IMG/VR virus record: IMGVR_UViG_3300042485_004491
Location: 1-25,839 of that record
Strand: one strand, 5' to 3'
DNA length: 25,839 nucleotides
Origin: a virus
Made by a program: the position numbers and the translations under genes
Notes under the pieces: model-generated
What the model saw: only the letters and a program-made list of their open reading frames with translations
What the model was told of the DNA's origin: nothing
Databases searched by the model: none
Shown: one piece after another, positions 7,022-14,685 of the stretch
Layout: each line of letters starts with the position of its first letter
How positions within the stretch are numbered: the stretch's first letter is position 1

Positions 7022-8469
7022 GGATTTACCTTTGCGGATTCAATTGTTGGGGTTGCTGGCGCGAGTCGCTCTGAGGCGACCGCCTTGAAGGTCTGGCCGG
7101 TCGCTGCAAGCGTCACCGGCACATCGGGGAAGTTTTGCTGGAAGCGAATGACGGCCACGTCCACGTACTGCGGCGCGATCTCCACTAGTCGGCACTGGCG
7201 ACCACTGCGCTGTGCGGCCAGCATGGTTGTGCCGCTACCGCAAAAGGGTTCGAACACAATGTCGCCTCCATCCGAGTAGGCGTCCATCACAAACTGGGGC
7301 AGCGCCACCGGAAAAACGGCCGGGTGATCGATGTCCTGACCGATCTTGCCTTTGTGACGCATGATGCGAATCACCGAGTCGGCGATCTTGGTGTCTTGCG
7401 TGAGCGTTCCGACGTGGTTCCACGATGTTTTGCTGCCATCTTTGTTGCGCATGCCACCGGCACTGGTGCCGTCACCACGCAGATGGGTGTCACGACCAGC
7501 GTAGATGCAGGGCACGTTCTTGTTGGGCCTGCGCACCTCGGAATCCTTGCGATTGAAATGAAACACGAACTCAAACGCTGGCGCAAAGCGCCCACTCCAG
7601 TCGCCCGGCAGGCCCGGGCCCTGGTCCCAAACGTACCAGCCAAAGCGCCGCCACCCCTGCTGGCGCATCCATGACAGCCAGCAATCCCAGTACGGCATGA
7701 CTTCCTGCTCGCGGTGGATCAGACCCAGGTTGACCAGCACCTGACCGGTGGTAGCCATGGGCAGGTTCGCAAAGACCGAACGCATCAGCGCGTCCCAATC
7801 AACAATCGTGTCGGTGTAGTCGCGCTGGGTACCGTAGGGCGGCGAGGTGAAGCAGAGTGCAGCTCTTTCAGATTGCATCAGGGCGGCGATCACCGCCGAG
7901 TCACCGGCATCACCACAGATCAGACGGTGCGCACCGAGCAGCCAGACGTCCCCAGTTCGGGATACGGGATTGACTTGCGCGTCTGGAACTTCGTCACCTG
8001 CGTCAGGTGCGTCGTCGGAATCATCATCGCCCGCCTGATCGTCGTTGTTCCCACCGTCGATGTGCTCGGCCATCATGGCTTCAATCTCAGCATCCTCAAA
8101 ACCGGTGAGCGCCAGGTCGTAACCGGACTCACACAGTTCGGTGAGTTCAAGGGCCAGCATCTCTTCGTCCCACCCGGCATCGAGTGACAGGCGGTTGTCG
8201 GCAATGACGTAGGCGCGCTTCTGGGTGGGCGACAGGTGTCCCAGTTCAATGACCGGAACTTCTGTCAACCCCAACTTGCGGGCAGCCGCCAGACGACCGT
8301 GCCCGGCGATCACGCCGCTGACACCATCCACCAGCACCGGATTTGTCCAGCCAAACTCAGCGATGCTGGCGGCGATCTTGGCCACCTGCTCCTCGCTGTG
8401 GGTACGAGGGTTGCGGGCGAACGGGAGCAGCGCTTCAACCTTGCGGTACTCGACGTTGAGTGGATTCAC
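7018..8469 (-). CDS. ParB-domain DNA methyltransferase, SPPY type
   Basis: A second ParB-methyltransferase with the same architecture as its neighbour: ParB/Srx domain (about residues 8-95, GHGRLAAARKLG), a very acidic linker (about 138-165), catalytic TSPPYG (about 208-213) and AdoMet-binding FEPFCGSGTT (about 406-415). SPPY in place of DPPY is typical of N4-cytosine and some N6-adenine enzymes, so the two probably modify different sites. I chose the GTG at 8469, with GGAAG ten bases upstream, because the protein then starts the same short distance before the ParB domain as its paralogue. The longer TTG start at 8550 would translate through a terminator hairpin. Confidence 0.9.
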   Translation of the reverse strand: MNPLNVEYRKVEALLPFARNPRTHSEEQVAKIAASIAEFGWTNPVLVDGVSGVIAGHGRLAAARKLGLTEVPVIELGHLSPTQKRAYVIADNRLSLDAGWDEEMLALELTELCESGYDLALTGFEDAEIEAMMAEHIDGGNNDDQAGDDDSDDAPDAGDEVPDAQVNPVSRTGDVWLLGAHRLICGDAGDSAVIAALMQSERAALCFTSPPYGTQRDYTDTIVDWDALMRSVFANLPMATTGQVLVNLGLIHREQEVMPYWDCWLSWMRQQGWRRFGWYVWDQGPGLPGDWSGRFAPAFEFVFHFNRKDSEVRRPNKNVPCIYAGRDTHLRGDGTSAGGMRNKDGSKTSWNHVGTLTQDTKIADSVIRIMRHKGKIGQDIDHPAVFPVALPQFVMDAYSDGGDIVFEPFCGSGTTMLAAQRSGRQCRLVEIAPQYVDVAVIRFQQNFPDVPVTLAATGQTFKAVASERLAPATPTIESAKVNP

Positions 8470-8484
8470 TGGTTTGTTGCTTCC

Positions 8485-8531
8485 AAAAAAAGTGCGGCCC
8501 GCACAGGTCTGTAAAACCAGTGACGGGCCGC
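8485..8531 (-). terminator. Intrinsic terminator just before the methyltransferase start
   Basis: On the minus strand GCGGCCCG pairs with CGGGCCGC. An inner CAC/GTG and GGT/ACC extend the stem, and AC then TTTTTTT (8485-8491) follow. The U-tract ends only about 16 bases before the chosen GTG start, so transcripts from the upstream genes must pass a strong terminator to express both methyltransferases. Confidence 0.75.
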
Positions 8532-8569
8532 GAGGATCGCTTGTCGCCAAGCGCAGGAGTTGAACGAGA

Positions 8570-8603
8570 GAACCCGCCGTCAGAAAACTCCGAGGGCGGG
8601 TTC
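8570..8603. repeat. 9-bp inverted repeat GAACCCGCC/GGCGGGTTC
   Basis: Perfect nine-base arms flank a 16-base loop, about 40 bases from the terminator hairpin at 8485-8531. There is no U-tract on either strand. It may form a tandem or alternative structure with the neighbouring terminator. Confidence 0.5.
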
Positions 8604-9001
8604 AGAAAAAGTCAGGAAACGAAAACTTGGATGTCAGGTCGGCAAAGGGTGTGAATTGAATTCCCCCCCTTGTGTGCCAGGGTGCAAACCTGCCGCTGGT
8701 GCAAACCGCTGCAAACTCTGGTTTGCAGTCTGTCGGTGGGCGGGTCTTGCGCTGTTGCCCCCCGCATAGGATTTTCCGAAAGAAGGACCCCTTTTTCCTG
8801 GGACGCCATGACTAATTAGCAACAGTTTCTCAGGGGCTTTCTCCATCCATAGCCGTAAATATACCGAAAAACAGGCTGGATGTTTCACCTCAATTGGCGG
8901 GCAAAAGGGACAAACTCCAAATCAAGGGACAGAGTGCCAAAGCATTACTCTGCGTGACCCAATGGCTCGGATGATTTGTCGGGCAATTGGGCCTTGTCGG
9001 G
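8604..9001. other. Non-coding stretch between DUF6362 and methyltransferase genes
   Basis: About 400 bases with no convincing gene on either strand. It holds a cluster of TGCAAAC repeats (8683-8728). I saw no clear -35/-10 pair or tRNA. Its length is unusual in an operon whose other genes overlap, so it may carry a promoter or regulatory RNA for the methyltransferases. Confidence 0.5.
8683..8728. repeat. TGCAAAC repeat cluster with hairpin
   Basis: TGCAAAC occurs three times in direct orientation (8683, 8700, 8710) and once inverted (GTTTGCA at 8721). The last pair forms an 8-bp stem, CTGCAAAC/GTTTGCAG, with a four-base loop. This resembles an operator cluster or a regulatory hairpin in the leader of the methyltransferase genes. 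Confidence 0.5.
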
Positions 9002-9400
9002 TCACTTTCTAGTGCTGTGATTGAGTTTTTCGGCCATCAACTCCATGGCCTGAGTCCAATGCCGCCATGCCGTCGAGCGTCCGATGCCAAAGCGCGTGCA
9101 GATGTCACGCCAGCCGTACCGCTTGGCACGCATCCAGACCAAGTGACGTCGCTCGACCTCAAGCCACTGCACCCATAGCATGACCTCAAGCATCTGCTCC
9201 ACGTCCTTCGGTGATGGTGGAAAGCGACAGACCTCACGCTCATCGGTTACCAGCATCTCCCACTGGCTGCGCACGATGGTGGGCCAGGCATTGGAGTAGC
9301 CCTGCACGTTGGCCGAGGGCAGTCGCCTTGCTGTGGCCGCAGCGTCCTCGAAGCGATTGGCAACGTCATCGGGTGTCCATGGTGTGTTGCGCTCAGCCAT
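9002..9400 (-). CDS. DUF6362 family phage protein, HTH-like
   Basis: A 132-aa protein matching the DUF6362 pattern: WTPDDVANRFEDAAATARRL at the start, VQGYSNAWPTIVRSQWEM, PPSPKDVEQML, LEVERRHLVWMRAKR and a C-terminal helix-turn-helix-like GWRDICTRFGIGRSTAWRHW (about residues 95-115). The role is unproven. The terminal HTH and its place between replication genes and the long leader region suggest a DNA-binding, possibly antitermination or late-activation, role. It overlaps the preceding 69-aa gene by eight bases, within the same operon. Confidence 0.8.
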   Translation of the reverse strand: MAERNTPWTPDDVANRFEDAAATARRLPSANVQGYSNAWPTIVRSQWEMLVTDEREVCRFPPSPKDVEQMLEVMLWVQWLEVERRHLVWMRAKRYGWRDICTRFGIGRSTAWRHWTQAMELMAEKLNHSTRK

Positions 9401-9602
9401 GGCGAGTCCTTGGTGTGCCGTACAGACGCTCGCCTATGCGTCGCACCAGTTCGCGCTCAAGGTAGTCCAGTCGCTTGTCTTCGGCGTTGACCACCAGGAT
9501 GTTCTGGTCACGCCAGCCACGTTCCTTGACGTCGTCCAGGTCCGTCACGGTTGGCTGCAAGCGCCCCAAGGGGCAGCGGTAGTTGTGTTGCGGAACCTTC
9601 AT
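9393..9602 (-). CDS. Small conserved phage protein (69 aa)
   Basis: A short hydrophilic protein with charged helices (LDDVKERGWRDQNILVVNAE, then DKRLDYLERELVRRIGERLY). I do not recognise a family. The ATG at 9602 is chosen because GGAGG lies six bases upstream; longer in-frame starts lie inside the resolvase gene and lack that support. It begins right at the resolvase stop and runs eight bases into DUF6362. An accessory role to its neighbours is possible but unproven. Confidence 0.65.
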   Translation of the reverse strand: MKVPQHNYRCPLGRLQPTVTDLDDVKERGWRDQNILVVNAEDKRLDYLERELVRRIGERLYGTPRTRHG

Positions 9603-9603
9603 G

Positions 9604-10080
9604 TCATACCTCCAGATCATCGTTGTTGCTGTCGAGTGCCCAGTGCAGGATCGCCAGGGCATCGGCTTCGTTGTCGTCAGTGACGGGGTGACCAAGGGCA
9701 CGCATGGCAGCAATGACCTCTGCCTTGCCTGCGTTGCCTTTGCCCGTGGCGTGCTTCTTGATCGTCCCCACTGGCACGCCTTGGTAAGGAATGCGGTGGT
9801 GCTCGCACCAAGTGGTGAGAGTGGCCATCAAGCCGCCGTAGACATGGGCGGCGTCGACTCCAACGTGGCGGCGCACCTCCTCGAAGTACACGGCGTTGAT
9901 CTCGCCAGTCATGACCTTCAGTTCTGCCAGCCAGTGTTTGAAGCGCAGGTAGCGCATGCCACCGCCTTCGAATCGTTGGGACTTGAAGCTCACAAAGCCG
10001 TGGGCAGTTGGTCCGTTTTGTGAACGTAAAGCCCAGCCAGTGGTAGTGCCCAAGTCCAGGGTCAGGATGGTGCTGCTCAT
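9604..10080 (-). CDS. RuvC-like Holliday-junction resolvase (phage type)
   Basis: A 158-aa RNase H-fold nuclease expected to resolve branched DNA during phage replication and recombination. The first strand carries the catalytic aspartate (ILTLDLGTTTGWA, Asp9). The second acidic site is in VYFEEVRRH (Glu67/68), and a C-terminal DDNEADALAI (about residues 135-144) supplies the remaining acidic ligands. Size and motif order fit phage RuvC-like enzymes. The start at 10080 has GGAGG just upstream and overlaps the previous gene's end. An in-frame extension to 10299 is out of character and lies within that gene. It belongs with the primase, nuclease and ATPase upstream. Confidence 0.88.
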   Translation of the reverse strand: MSSTILTLDLGTTTGWALRSQNGPTAHGFVSFKSQRFEGGGMRYLRFKHWLAELKVMTGEINAVYFEEVRRHVGVDAAHVYGGLMATLTTWCEHHRIPYQGVPVGTIKKHATGKGNAGKAEVIAAMRALGHPVTDDNEADALAILHWALDSNNDDLEV

Positions 10081-10358
10081 TTCGCACCTCCGATCTTGAG
10101 CGAGATGCCCCGATAGGCGCGAGCGTTGCCCGAACTCACCACGCAGCGCTGCAAGCCAAGGTAACCCAAGATTAGTGACAGACAGCGAGCAGACGCGGCA
10201 AAGCAATCGTTGGCAGCGCTCCAGGTCAGCCAATCTGCGTGCAGTGCAGAAAATCGGGTTGTTGCGCGGTCGTCCAGATCGCAGTTGACTTTGAGCCACT
10301 GCTGCATGTCGCGTGCAGTGCGTGTGTCAGTGACCAATGCATTTTCAATGTTTTTCAT
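10077..10358 (-). CDS. Stand-alone winged-helix protein like the primase C-terminus (93 aa)
   Basis: The pattern QQWLKVNCDLDDRATTRFSA, LHADWLTWSAAN, then LGYLGLQRCVVSSGNARAYR GISL resembles the winged-helix domain at the C-terminus of D5/P4-type primase-helicases. The adjacent primase has the comparable GRWLEERCVRVNSARSLTTE, LFADWKQWAEAAG, RGLEKWRNSAGVRGYQGVGL. The gene therefore looks like a detached or duplicated copy of that DNA-binding module. ATG 10358 follows AGGAA; an in-frame ATG at 10475 would add 39 residues without similarity to the domain. It overlaps the resolvase start by four bases. Confidence 0.65.
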   Translation of the reverse strand: MKNIENALVTDTRTARDMQQWLKVNCDLDDRATTRFSALHADWLTWSAANDCFAASARCLSLILGYLGLQRCVVSSGNARAYRGISLKIGGAK

Positions 10359-10439
10359 TTCGATTCCTGTTGTTGGGTAAGACGCACAGCGTTGTTGGGC
10401 TGGCGTATCGAAGGTGCAATTCGGGTCGGTTTTGCCATT

Positions 10440-10534
10440 CCGACGTAGTCGACACATCTCAGGGTTAACTTCCATAACCTGCGCGTCACGCGCCCGCGTA
10501 AGGAACTAACCATTGGCTGCGCCGACTACGTCGG
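10440..10534. repeat. 12-bp inverted repeat flanking 71 bp
   Basis: CCGACGTAGTCG (10440-10451) is perfectly inverted as CGACTACGTCGG (10523-10534), and flanking bases extend the match imperfectly to about 17 bases. It lies in the 270-base gap after the primase gene, where an origin, an operator or transcript-folding element could sit. Confidence 0.5.
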
Positions 10535-10626
10535 ATTGATGTCCCACCGACACAGCCGACCCATGTTTCGAATGCTTCAAGCACTGTTTCAAGAGGCTGC
10601 TTTTGAGCGTTCTTTTGCTGCGTCAT
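10486..10626 (-). CDS. Possible small protein (46 aa)
   Basis: A short frame beginning six bases after the primase stop: MTQQKNAQKQPLETVLEAFE followed by a basic tail. The start has only weak ribosome-binding support (GGA at a distance) and I recognise no family. It is listed because the surrounding operon is otherwise compact, but it may be chance. One arm of the 12-bp inverted repeat lies within it. Confidence 0.3.
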   Translation of the reverse strand: MTQQKNAQKQPLETVLEAFETWVGCVGGTSIRRSRRSQWLVPYAGA

Positions 10627-10631
10627 ATGCG

Positions 10632-12944
10632 TCAGTTGTCCGCGTAAGGCGTGTAATTGGGGCGAGTCTGCTGTGCTAAACCCACGCCCTGGTAGCCGCG
10701 CACACCAGCTGAGTTGCGCCACTTTTCCAGTCCGCGAGTGAGCAGCAAGTCAGAGAACCGGCGCTGAGAGCCCACAAACTCACCTGCGGCCTCTGCCCAC
10801 TGCTTCCAGTCGGCAAACAACTCTGTGGTGAGTGATCTGGCACTGTTGACTCGCACACAGCGCTCCTCCAGCCAACGGCCCAGGGCATCCTCCGACTCGA
10901 AATACTCCTTGGTCGCACTGACCACACTCTCGGGCGCAATCAGCCCTTCGCGTTGCCAGGCCAGACAACCCTGCACACCCCACTCAAAGATGGCATTGCG
11001 CTCGATCAGCAGCTTGGCCTGCAACTGCTTATCGCGTTTTTCAGGCGGCACAGTGATCGTGAACGGGATCAGGTGCAAGCGCCTGCGCATGGCCTCATCG
11101 ATGTTGCGAATGGCCGGTTTGTGGTTGCCCGCGATGACCAGTTTGAACTGCGGCAAGTAGGTGAAGAAGTCCTGGCGCATGAAGCGCGCCGAAACGCGGT
11201 CGCCACCGGTGATCTCCTTGATCTTGGACTCGTTCCAGCGCCTCCCCTGCTCTGTCTCTGTCGCCCCGACAAAGCGCGCGCCGCGCAGGCCTGCCAGATC
11301 GGTTGGATGGCGGTCACCGCGCGATTCCATGAACGTGTCCATGGGCGCATTGGCCGCATAGTCGCCCATCAGCGTGAAGATGGTGTTGACGAACACGGAC
11401 TTGCCGTTGGCACCGGTACCGTACAGAAAGAACAGCGCGTGCTCTTGGGTGGAGCCTGTCATGCAGTAGCCGAACACCTTTTGCAGGTAGTGGATTTGAT
11501 CGGCATCCCCCCCGGTCACATCGGCCAGAAACGCCAGCCAGTTAGGACAGGTGCTGCCCGCCTGAATCGTGGCCGTGCAGATTTTGGTCATGCGATCAGT
11601 GCGGGAGTGGACTCGCACTCTGCCGGTCCGCAGGTCAACCACGCCACCGGGCGTGTTGATCGACCACTCATCAGCATCCCACTCGTCAGTGGTACCCGCA
11701 TGCTTGCGGTCTGCACGGGCCAGTCGCTCGACACCGCTGATGGTGCCCGAAGCTGCCAGTTTGGCTGCCAACTTGGGGTTGTCCGACTTGAGCGATGCGA
11801 AACGACAGACGTGGCGCACCAGGTCAGATGCGGCCAGAGTGTCCTCACTGCGCCAGCGCTGGCCATCCCACATCAGCCACTTACCCCACGCCGCAACGTA
11901 ACGCCAGTCGTTTTGATACCGGTTGGTAAAGCTCAGTGCCAGCGCGTCCTCACTGCCCCACACCGTCGCGTCCTGGTGGTCACCACCGCTGTCCGGGGAT
12001 TCATTGCCGTGGTTGTTGGCACCGATGTCCGGCAGATGCACTGCCAGGTTCGGCCCGGTGGCCAGCCTTTCCTGGACATTCATGCCCTCAATCACCGCAT
12101 CGGCACTGTCCCAACCATCTGCTTTGTCCTCTGGCGGGTACAGGATGACGCAACTGGTGGCTTTAGCTGCCAGAATGGCCTGTGCCGCGTTTTCTGCATA
12201 CGTCCAGCCGGGCTTATCCTTGTCTGGCCAGATGATCACGGCTTTACCAGCCAGCGGTGACCAGTCGGTTTTATCGACCGGCGCGTTGGCACCAAACATG
12301 GCGGTAGTGGCGCAGATGTCCGCATCGATCAAGGCTTTAGCGCACTTTTCGCCCTCGACCACCACCACCCGATCTGACTTGAGCATGCCGGGCTGGTTGT
12401 AGAGTGGCCGTGGATCAGGTGGCGCTGCCTTCTTGCGTTTGACATCCCAGGGGCGGAACTCCTTCTTTTGCCCTGGCGGGTCATAGCGGTACACGATGGC
12501 GATCAGCTTGCCATCAGCATCCTGATACTCCCATTTGGCAGTCGCTGGCCCGAGATCGTCCATGGGAGGCTCGACCTTGCGTTTGCGCGTTGCCTCCTGC
12601 GGCACTTTGCCGACCAGTTGCGCCGCAAAGCTCAGCACCTTGGCAAAGTCAGAATGCACGTTGAGGACCAAGTGGCCGGAAATCAAGTCAAAGATGTCAC
12701 CGCCCTGACCAGTCGCACGATCTGTCCAGAGACCTGCCTTATCGCCGGTGACCACGATCTCCAGACTATCTCCCGGGCTGCCCAGGATGTCGCCGACCAG
12801 GAACTGGCCGCGCTTGACCTTGCCAGCGGGAAACATGTCCATCAGCACCGACTCAAGTCTCGACAGCAAGCTGGCGCGAATCTCCTCGCGATTGCCATCG
12901 CCTGACGGTGTTGGCGTCGGTGTCACATCGTTAAAGTCCATCAT
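10632..12944 (-). CDS. Phage P4-type primase-helicase (770 aa)
   Basis: The replication initiator protein of the element. The N-terminal half carries a TOPRIM-type primase core: VVVVEGEKCAKAL (about residues 193-205), a second acidic site IIWPDKDKPG (about 237-246) and a primase-like ATGQGGDIFDLI (about 77-88). The C-terminal half is an SF3 helicase with Walker A GTGANGKS (about 509-516), GARFVGATETEQG and the sensor-type KLVIAGNHKPAI. A winged-helix D5-like domain ends the protein (about 677-755). I chose the ATG at 12944, with GGAGGG eight bases upstream, over the GTG nine bases earlier. It overlaps the preceding regulator gene. Confidence 0.93.
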   Translation of the reverse strand: MMDFNDVTPTPTPSGDGNREEIRASLLSRLESVLMDMFPAGKVKRGQFLVGDILGSPGDSLEIVVTGDKAGLWTDRATGQGGDIFDLISGHLVLNVHSDFAKVLSFAAQLVGKVPQEATRKRKVEPPMDDLGPATAKWEYQDADGKLIAIVYRYDPPGQKKEFRPWDVKRKKAAPPDPRPLYNQPGMLKSDRVVVVEGEKCAKALIDADICATTAMFGANAPVDKTDWSPLAGKAVIIWPDKDKPGWTYAENAAQAILAAKATSCVILYPPEDKADGWDSADAVIEGMNVQERLATGPNLAVHLPDIGANNHGNESPDSGGDHQDATVWGSEDALALSFTNRYQNDWRYVAAWGKWLMWDGQRWRSEDTLAASDLVRHVCRFASLKSDNPKLAAKLAASGTISGVERLARADRKHAGTTDEWDADEWSINTPGGVVDLRTGRVRVHSRTDRMTKICTATIQAGSTCPNWLAFLADVTGGDADQIHYLQKVFGYCMTGSTQEHALFFLYGTGANGKSVFVNTIFTLMGDYAANAPMDTFMESRGDRHPTDLAGLRGARFVGATETEQGRRWNESKIKEITGGDRVSARFMRQDFFTYLPQFKLVIAGNHKPAIRNIDEAMRRRLHLIPFTITVPPEKRDKQLQAKLLIERNAIFEWGVQGCLAWQREGLIAPESVVSATKEYFESEDALGRWLEERCVRVNSARSLTTELFADWKQWAEAAGEFVGSQRRFSDLLLTRGLEKWRNSAGVRGYQGVGLAQQTRPNYTPYADN

Positions 12945-13194
12945 GGCTGGCACCCTCCGATTGGTCTGTCTGGGTGTTGGAATCGCCAGCGGCGCTGCTT
13001 TTGGCGGCCCAAGTGCTTAACTCATTCATGCGAAAGCGAACCAAGCCGCCCAGCAGGTAATGCGGAATGCGGTGTTTGGCGCGCATTTTGAGGTCACCAA
13101 ACCAGTACAGTGGCAACCGAAGCGCGCACGCAGCCTGCTTGGCATCGATCATGGGCTCGGCATCCATTTGGAAGTCTTTTTTTGGTGTGTTCAT
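12931..13194 (-). CDS. AlpA/excisionase-like HTH protein (87 aa)
   Basis: A small DNA-binding protein with a MerR/AlpA-like winged helix: MIDAKQAACALRLPLYWFGD then HRIPHYLLGGLVRFRMNELS (about residues 16-57), followed by a Ser/Asp-rich tail. Such proteins act as excisionases or as local regulators. The ATG at 13194 has GGAGG nine bases upstream and overlaps the nuclease stop as ATGA. It lies between nuclease and primase, so it may steer replication or control this operon rather than excision. A second protein of identical length and similar fold heads the operon at 16706-16969. Confidence 0.75.
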   Translation of the reverse strand: MNTPKKDFQMDAEPMIDAKQAACALRLPLYWFGDLKMRAKHRIPHYLLGGLVRFRMNELSTWAAKSSAAGDSNTQTDQSEGASHDGL

Positions 13195-13928
13195 TGGGTT
13201 GTCCTCCAGCAGCGGCTCTGCCAAGCGCAAAACTTGCATTCAAAATGGGTGGCATCAAGGTTGGCGCGAGGAAGCAACTCACCTGCCTCCGTGGCGGCAA
13301 TGACCTTCACGCCCCGGTCGGACATGCGCTGGGCCAGCGCCGCATCGAACGGCACCAACTCGGCGTAGATGTCCATCGTGTCGGCGTTGACCGCCGTGAA
13401 GATGGCCGGGTTCTCGTGCAACTCCAGGTAGGCCTGGTAGATGGCCACTTGCGCGGCGTAGACCGGCTTGGAGACCGCGAGCTTGTTTTTCTCCAGATCA
13501 CGCCAGGATTTGGAGCCCAAGCACTTGTTTTCCCAAAGCGCCGGATAGGTGAATCCTTCAGGCCCGCCGACAAAGACACCATCAATGTGACCCTGCAAGC
13601 GACCATCAGCCGTTGAAAATCCAAACTGCTCGCCATTGGGTTTGTGGGTGCGCAAATCAAAACCGGCGGCGCGCAGCCACGCCACCATGCTGTCCTCGTT
13701 GACGTGGCCACGCTCAAAAATGCGCAGAATGCGACCCTGCGTCTCGCGACCCGGGTCCACTGGTGCTTGGGCGTACTCGTATTGCAATGCGCGCTCGCAC
13801 GACACGCCCAAACGGGATGCGCCCAAATACTGGCGGGATTTCTCCTTGGCTCGGGTCTTTTGCAGACCCAGATCGACCAGTGTGCTGATCTGGCCGCTGA
13901 CGCTTGATGATGAGTTGAAGTCCATCAT
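13191..13928 (-). CDS. Cas4-like PD-(D/E)XK exonuclease with Fe-S cysteines
   Basis: A 245-aa RecB/Cas4-type nuclease, probably trimming DNA ends for recombination. The catalytic core is GHIDGVF (His114, Asp116), LWENK (Glu133, Lys135) and the downstream YAAQVAIYQ (Gln160). Cysteines follow the Cas4/AddB scheme: one early (Cys44 in GVSCERALQ) and three at the end (CKFCAWQSRC, Cys231/234/240), expected to hold a 4Fe-4S cluster. No CRISPR genes or arrays are present, so this is a phage recombination nuclease, not a CRISPR adaptation protein. It sits with a Sak4-like ATPase, an ssDNA-binding candidate and a resolvase. Confidence 0.9.
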   Translation of the reverse strand: MMDFNSSSSVSGQISTLVDLGLQKTRAKEKSRQYLGASRLGVSCERALQYEYAQAPVDPGRETQGRILRIFERGHVNEDSMVAWLRAAGFDLRTHKPNGEQFGFSTADGRLQGHIDGVFVGGPEGFTYPALWENKCLGSKSWRDLEKNKLAVSKPVYAAQVAIYQAYLELHENPAIFTAVNADTMDIYAELVPFDAALAQRMSDRGVKVIAATEAGELLPRANLDATHFECKFCAWQSRCWRTTQ

Positions 13929-14401
13929 TTGGCATCCTCCCAGGGCAGATCGTTTTCCATGTCGGCAAACGGATTGGCCATCGGATCAGCCACTTCGGGA
14001 AGGCCCCGAACTGGTGGGTACTTGGATTTCTCGTGGTGCTCCACCATGGCCTGCGTAAAGCAGGTCACGATGGAGTCAATCACTGCCAAGGCTTCGGATT
14101 CAGAGTAGTCACCCAGTGGCTTTGTGAACCCAATGGTCCCGGCTGCTTCGCCGAAGGCCTTAAGGCACTTGAGCATGGCGTTTTGCTCGACTTCAGAGAG
14201 ATTGACCATGGTCACCCCCTTGGAGTCGACGAGGTCGTCCTTCAATCTGACCCAGTTCCCGTACATGACGTGAAACGCTTTTTGACAGCGATCGGAGCAA
14301 AAGGTCCAGTCCAGCGGATACCGCTGGGCCTGTCCTGTGCGATGCCGGTTGTCGGTATGACCATACCCCCGGGCTTGACGTGAGCAGACCCAGCATTTCA
14401 T
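13925..14401 (-). CDS. DUF6511 family protein with N-terminal zinc finger
   Basis: A 158-aa phage protein with a zinc-binding N-terminus: CWVCSRQARGYGHTD, then DWTFCSDRCQKAFHVMYGNW, giving two CxxC/CxxxC pairs. The middle (AMLKCLKAFGEAAGTIGFTK, then PLGDYSESEALAVIDSIVTC) matches what I recall of DUF6511. The acidic C-terminus includes MANPFADMENDLPWED, a tail reminiscent of acidic-aromatic tips that recruit partners, though that is inference. ATG 14401 is preferred to a TTG further upstream. It overlaps both neighbours by four bases. Function is unknown; nucleic-acid binding is plausible. Confidence 0.72.
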   Translation of the reverse strand: MKCWVCSRQARGYGHTDNRHRTGQAQRYPLDWTFCSDRCQKAFHVMYGNWVRLKDDLVDSKGVTMVNLSEVEQNAMLKCLKAFGEAAGTIGFTKPLGDYSESEALAVIDSIVTCFTQAMVEHHEKSKYPPVRGLPEVADPMANPFADMENDLPWEDAK

Positions 14402-14673
14402 CGCCTGCCTTTCTTCTTGCAATTGACAAGACGTTCACTGACCGGGCGACGACCCTCGGTGTAACCGTCGCAGTCAACAAAGAAGCGGGTTTTGGCGTGC
14501 AGGCAACGGCTCTGCTTGATCATCTGGTGCTGATAGGCACGGGTGCAATCAGTGCAGTAGTCGCTGTCACCAGCACGGGTCTTGACGGCATAGGTGCGCC
14601 ACTGTTGGTACTGCGACGCGTCAGTGAAGCAGCCTGGGTGGGTGGTCTGCTCCGTGGGTAAAGAGGCATTCAT
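14398..14673 (-). CDS. Small cysteine-containing phage protein (91 aa)
   Basis: The central DYCTDCTRAYQHQMIKQSRC (C-x2-C...C) suggests a metal-binding knuckle, and the C-terminus is strongly basic (KKKGRR). No family is recognised; such small zinc proteins are common in phage recombination operons and often bind nucleic acid. The ATG at 14673 follows AAGGAG by eight bases. An upstream in-frame GTG would add three residues. The stop overlaps the next gene as ATGA. Confidence 0.65.
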   Translation of the reverse strand: MNASLPTEQTTHPGCFTDASQYQQWRTYAVKTRAGDSDYCTDCTRAYQHQMIKQSRCLHAKTRFFVDCDGYTEGRRPVSERLVNCKKKGRR

Positions 14674-14685
14674 GGCTGACACTCC

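Noticed and set aside
8470-8550. An N-terminal extension of the SPPY methyltransferase to a TTG at 8550.
   Set aside because: It has no ribosome binding site, would encode through a terminator hairpin and has no counterpart in the paralogous methyltransferase.
10081-10299. A 231-aa version of the RuvC-like protein.
   Set aside because: The extra 73 residues come from the sequence of the upstream gene in another frame; a strong ribosome binding site supports the start at 10080.
10953-12260. A 435-aa plus-strand open frame antisense to the primase gene.
   Set aside because: It mirrors the coding bias of the primase on the other strand and has no recognisable domains or start signals.
13191-13928. 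A CRISPR-Cas adaptation gene (Cas4).
   Set aside because: No repeat-spacer array or other cas gene is visible; the neighbours are phage recombination genes.
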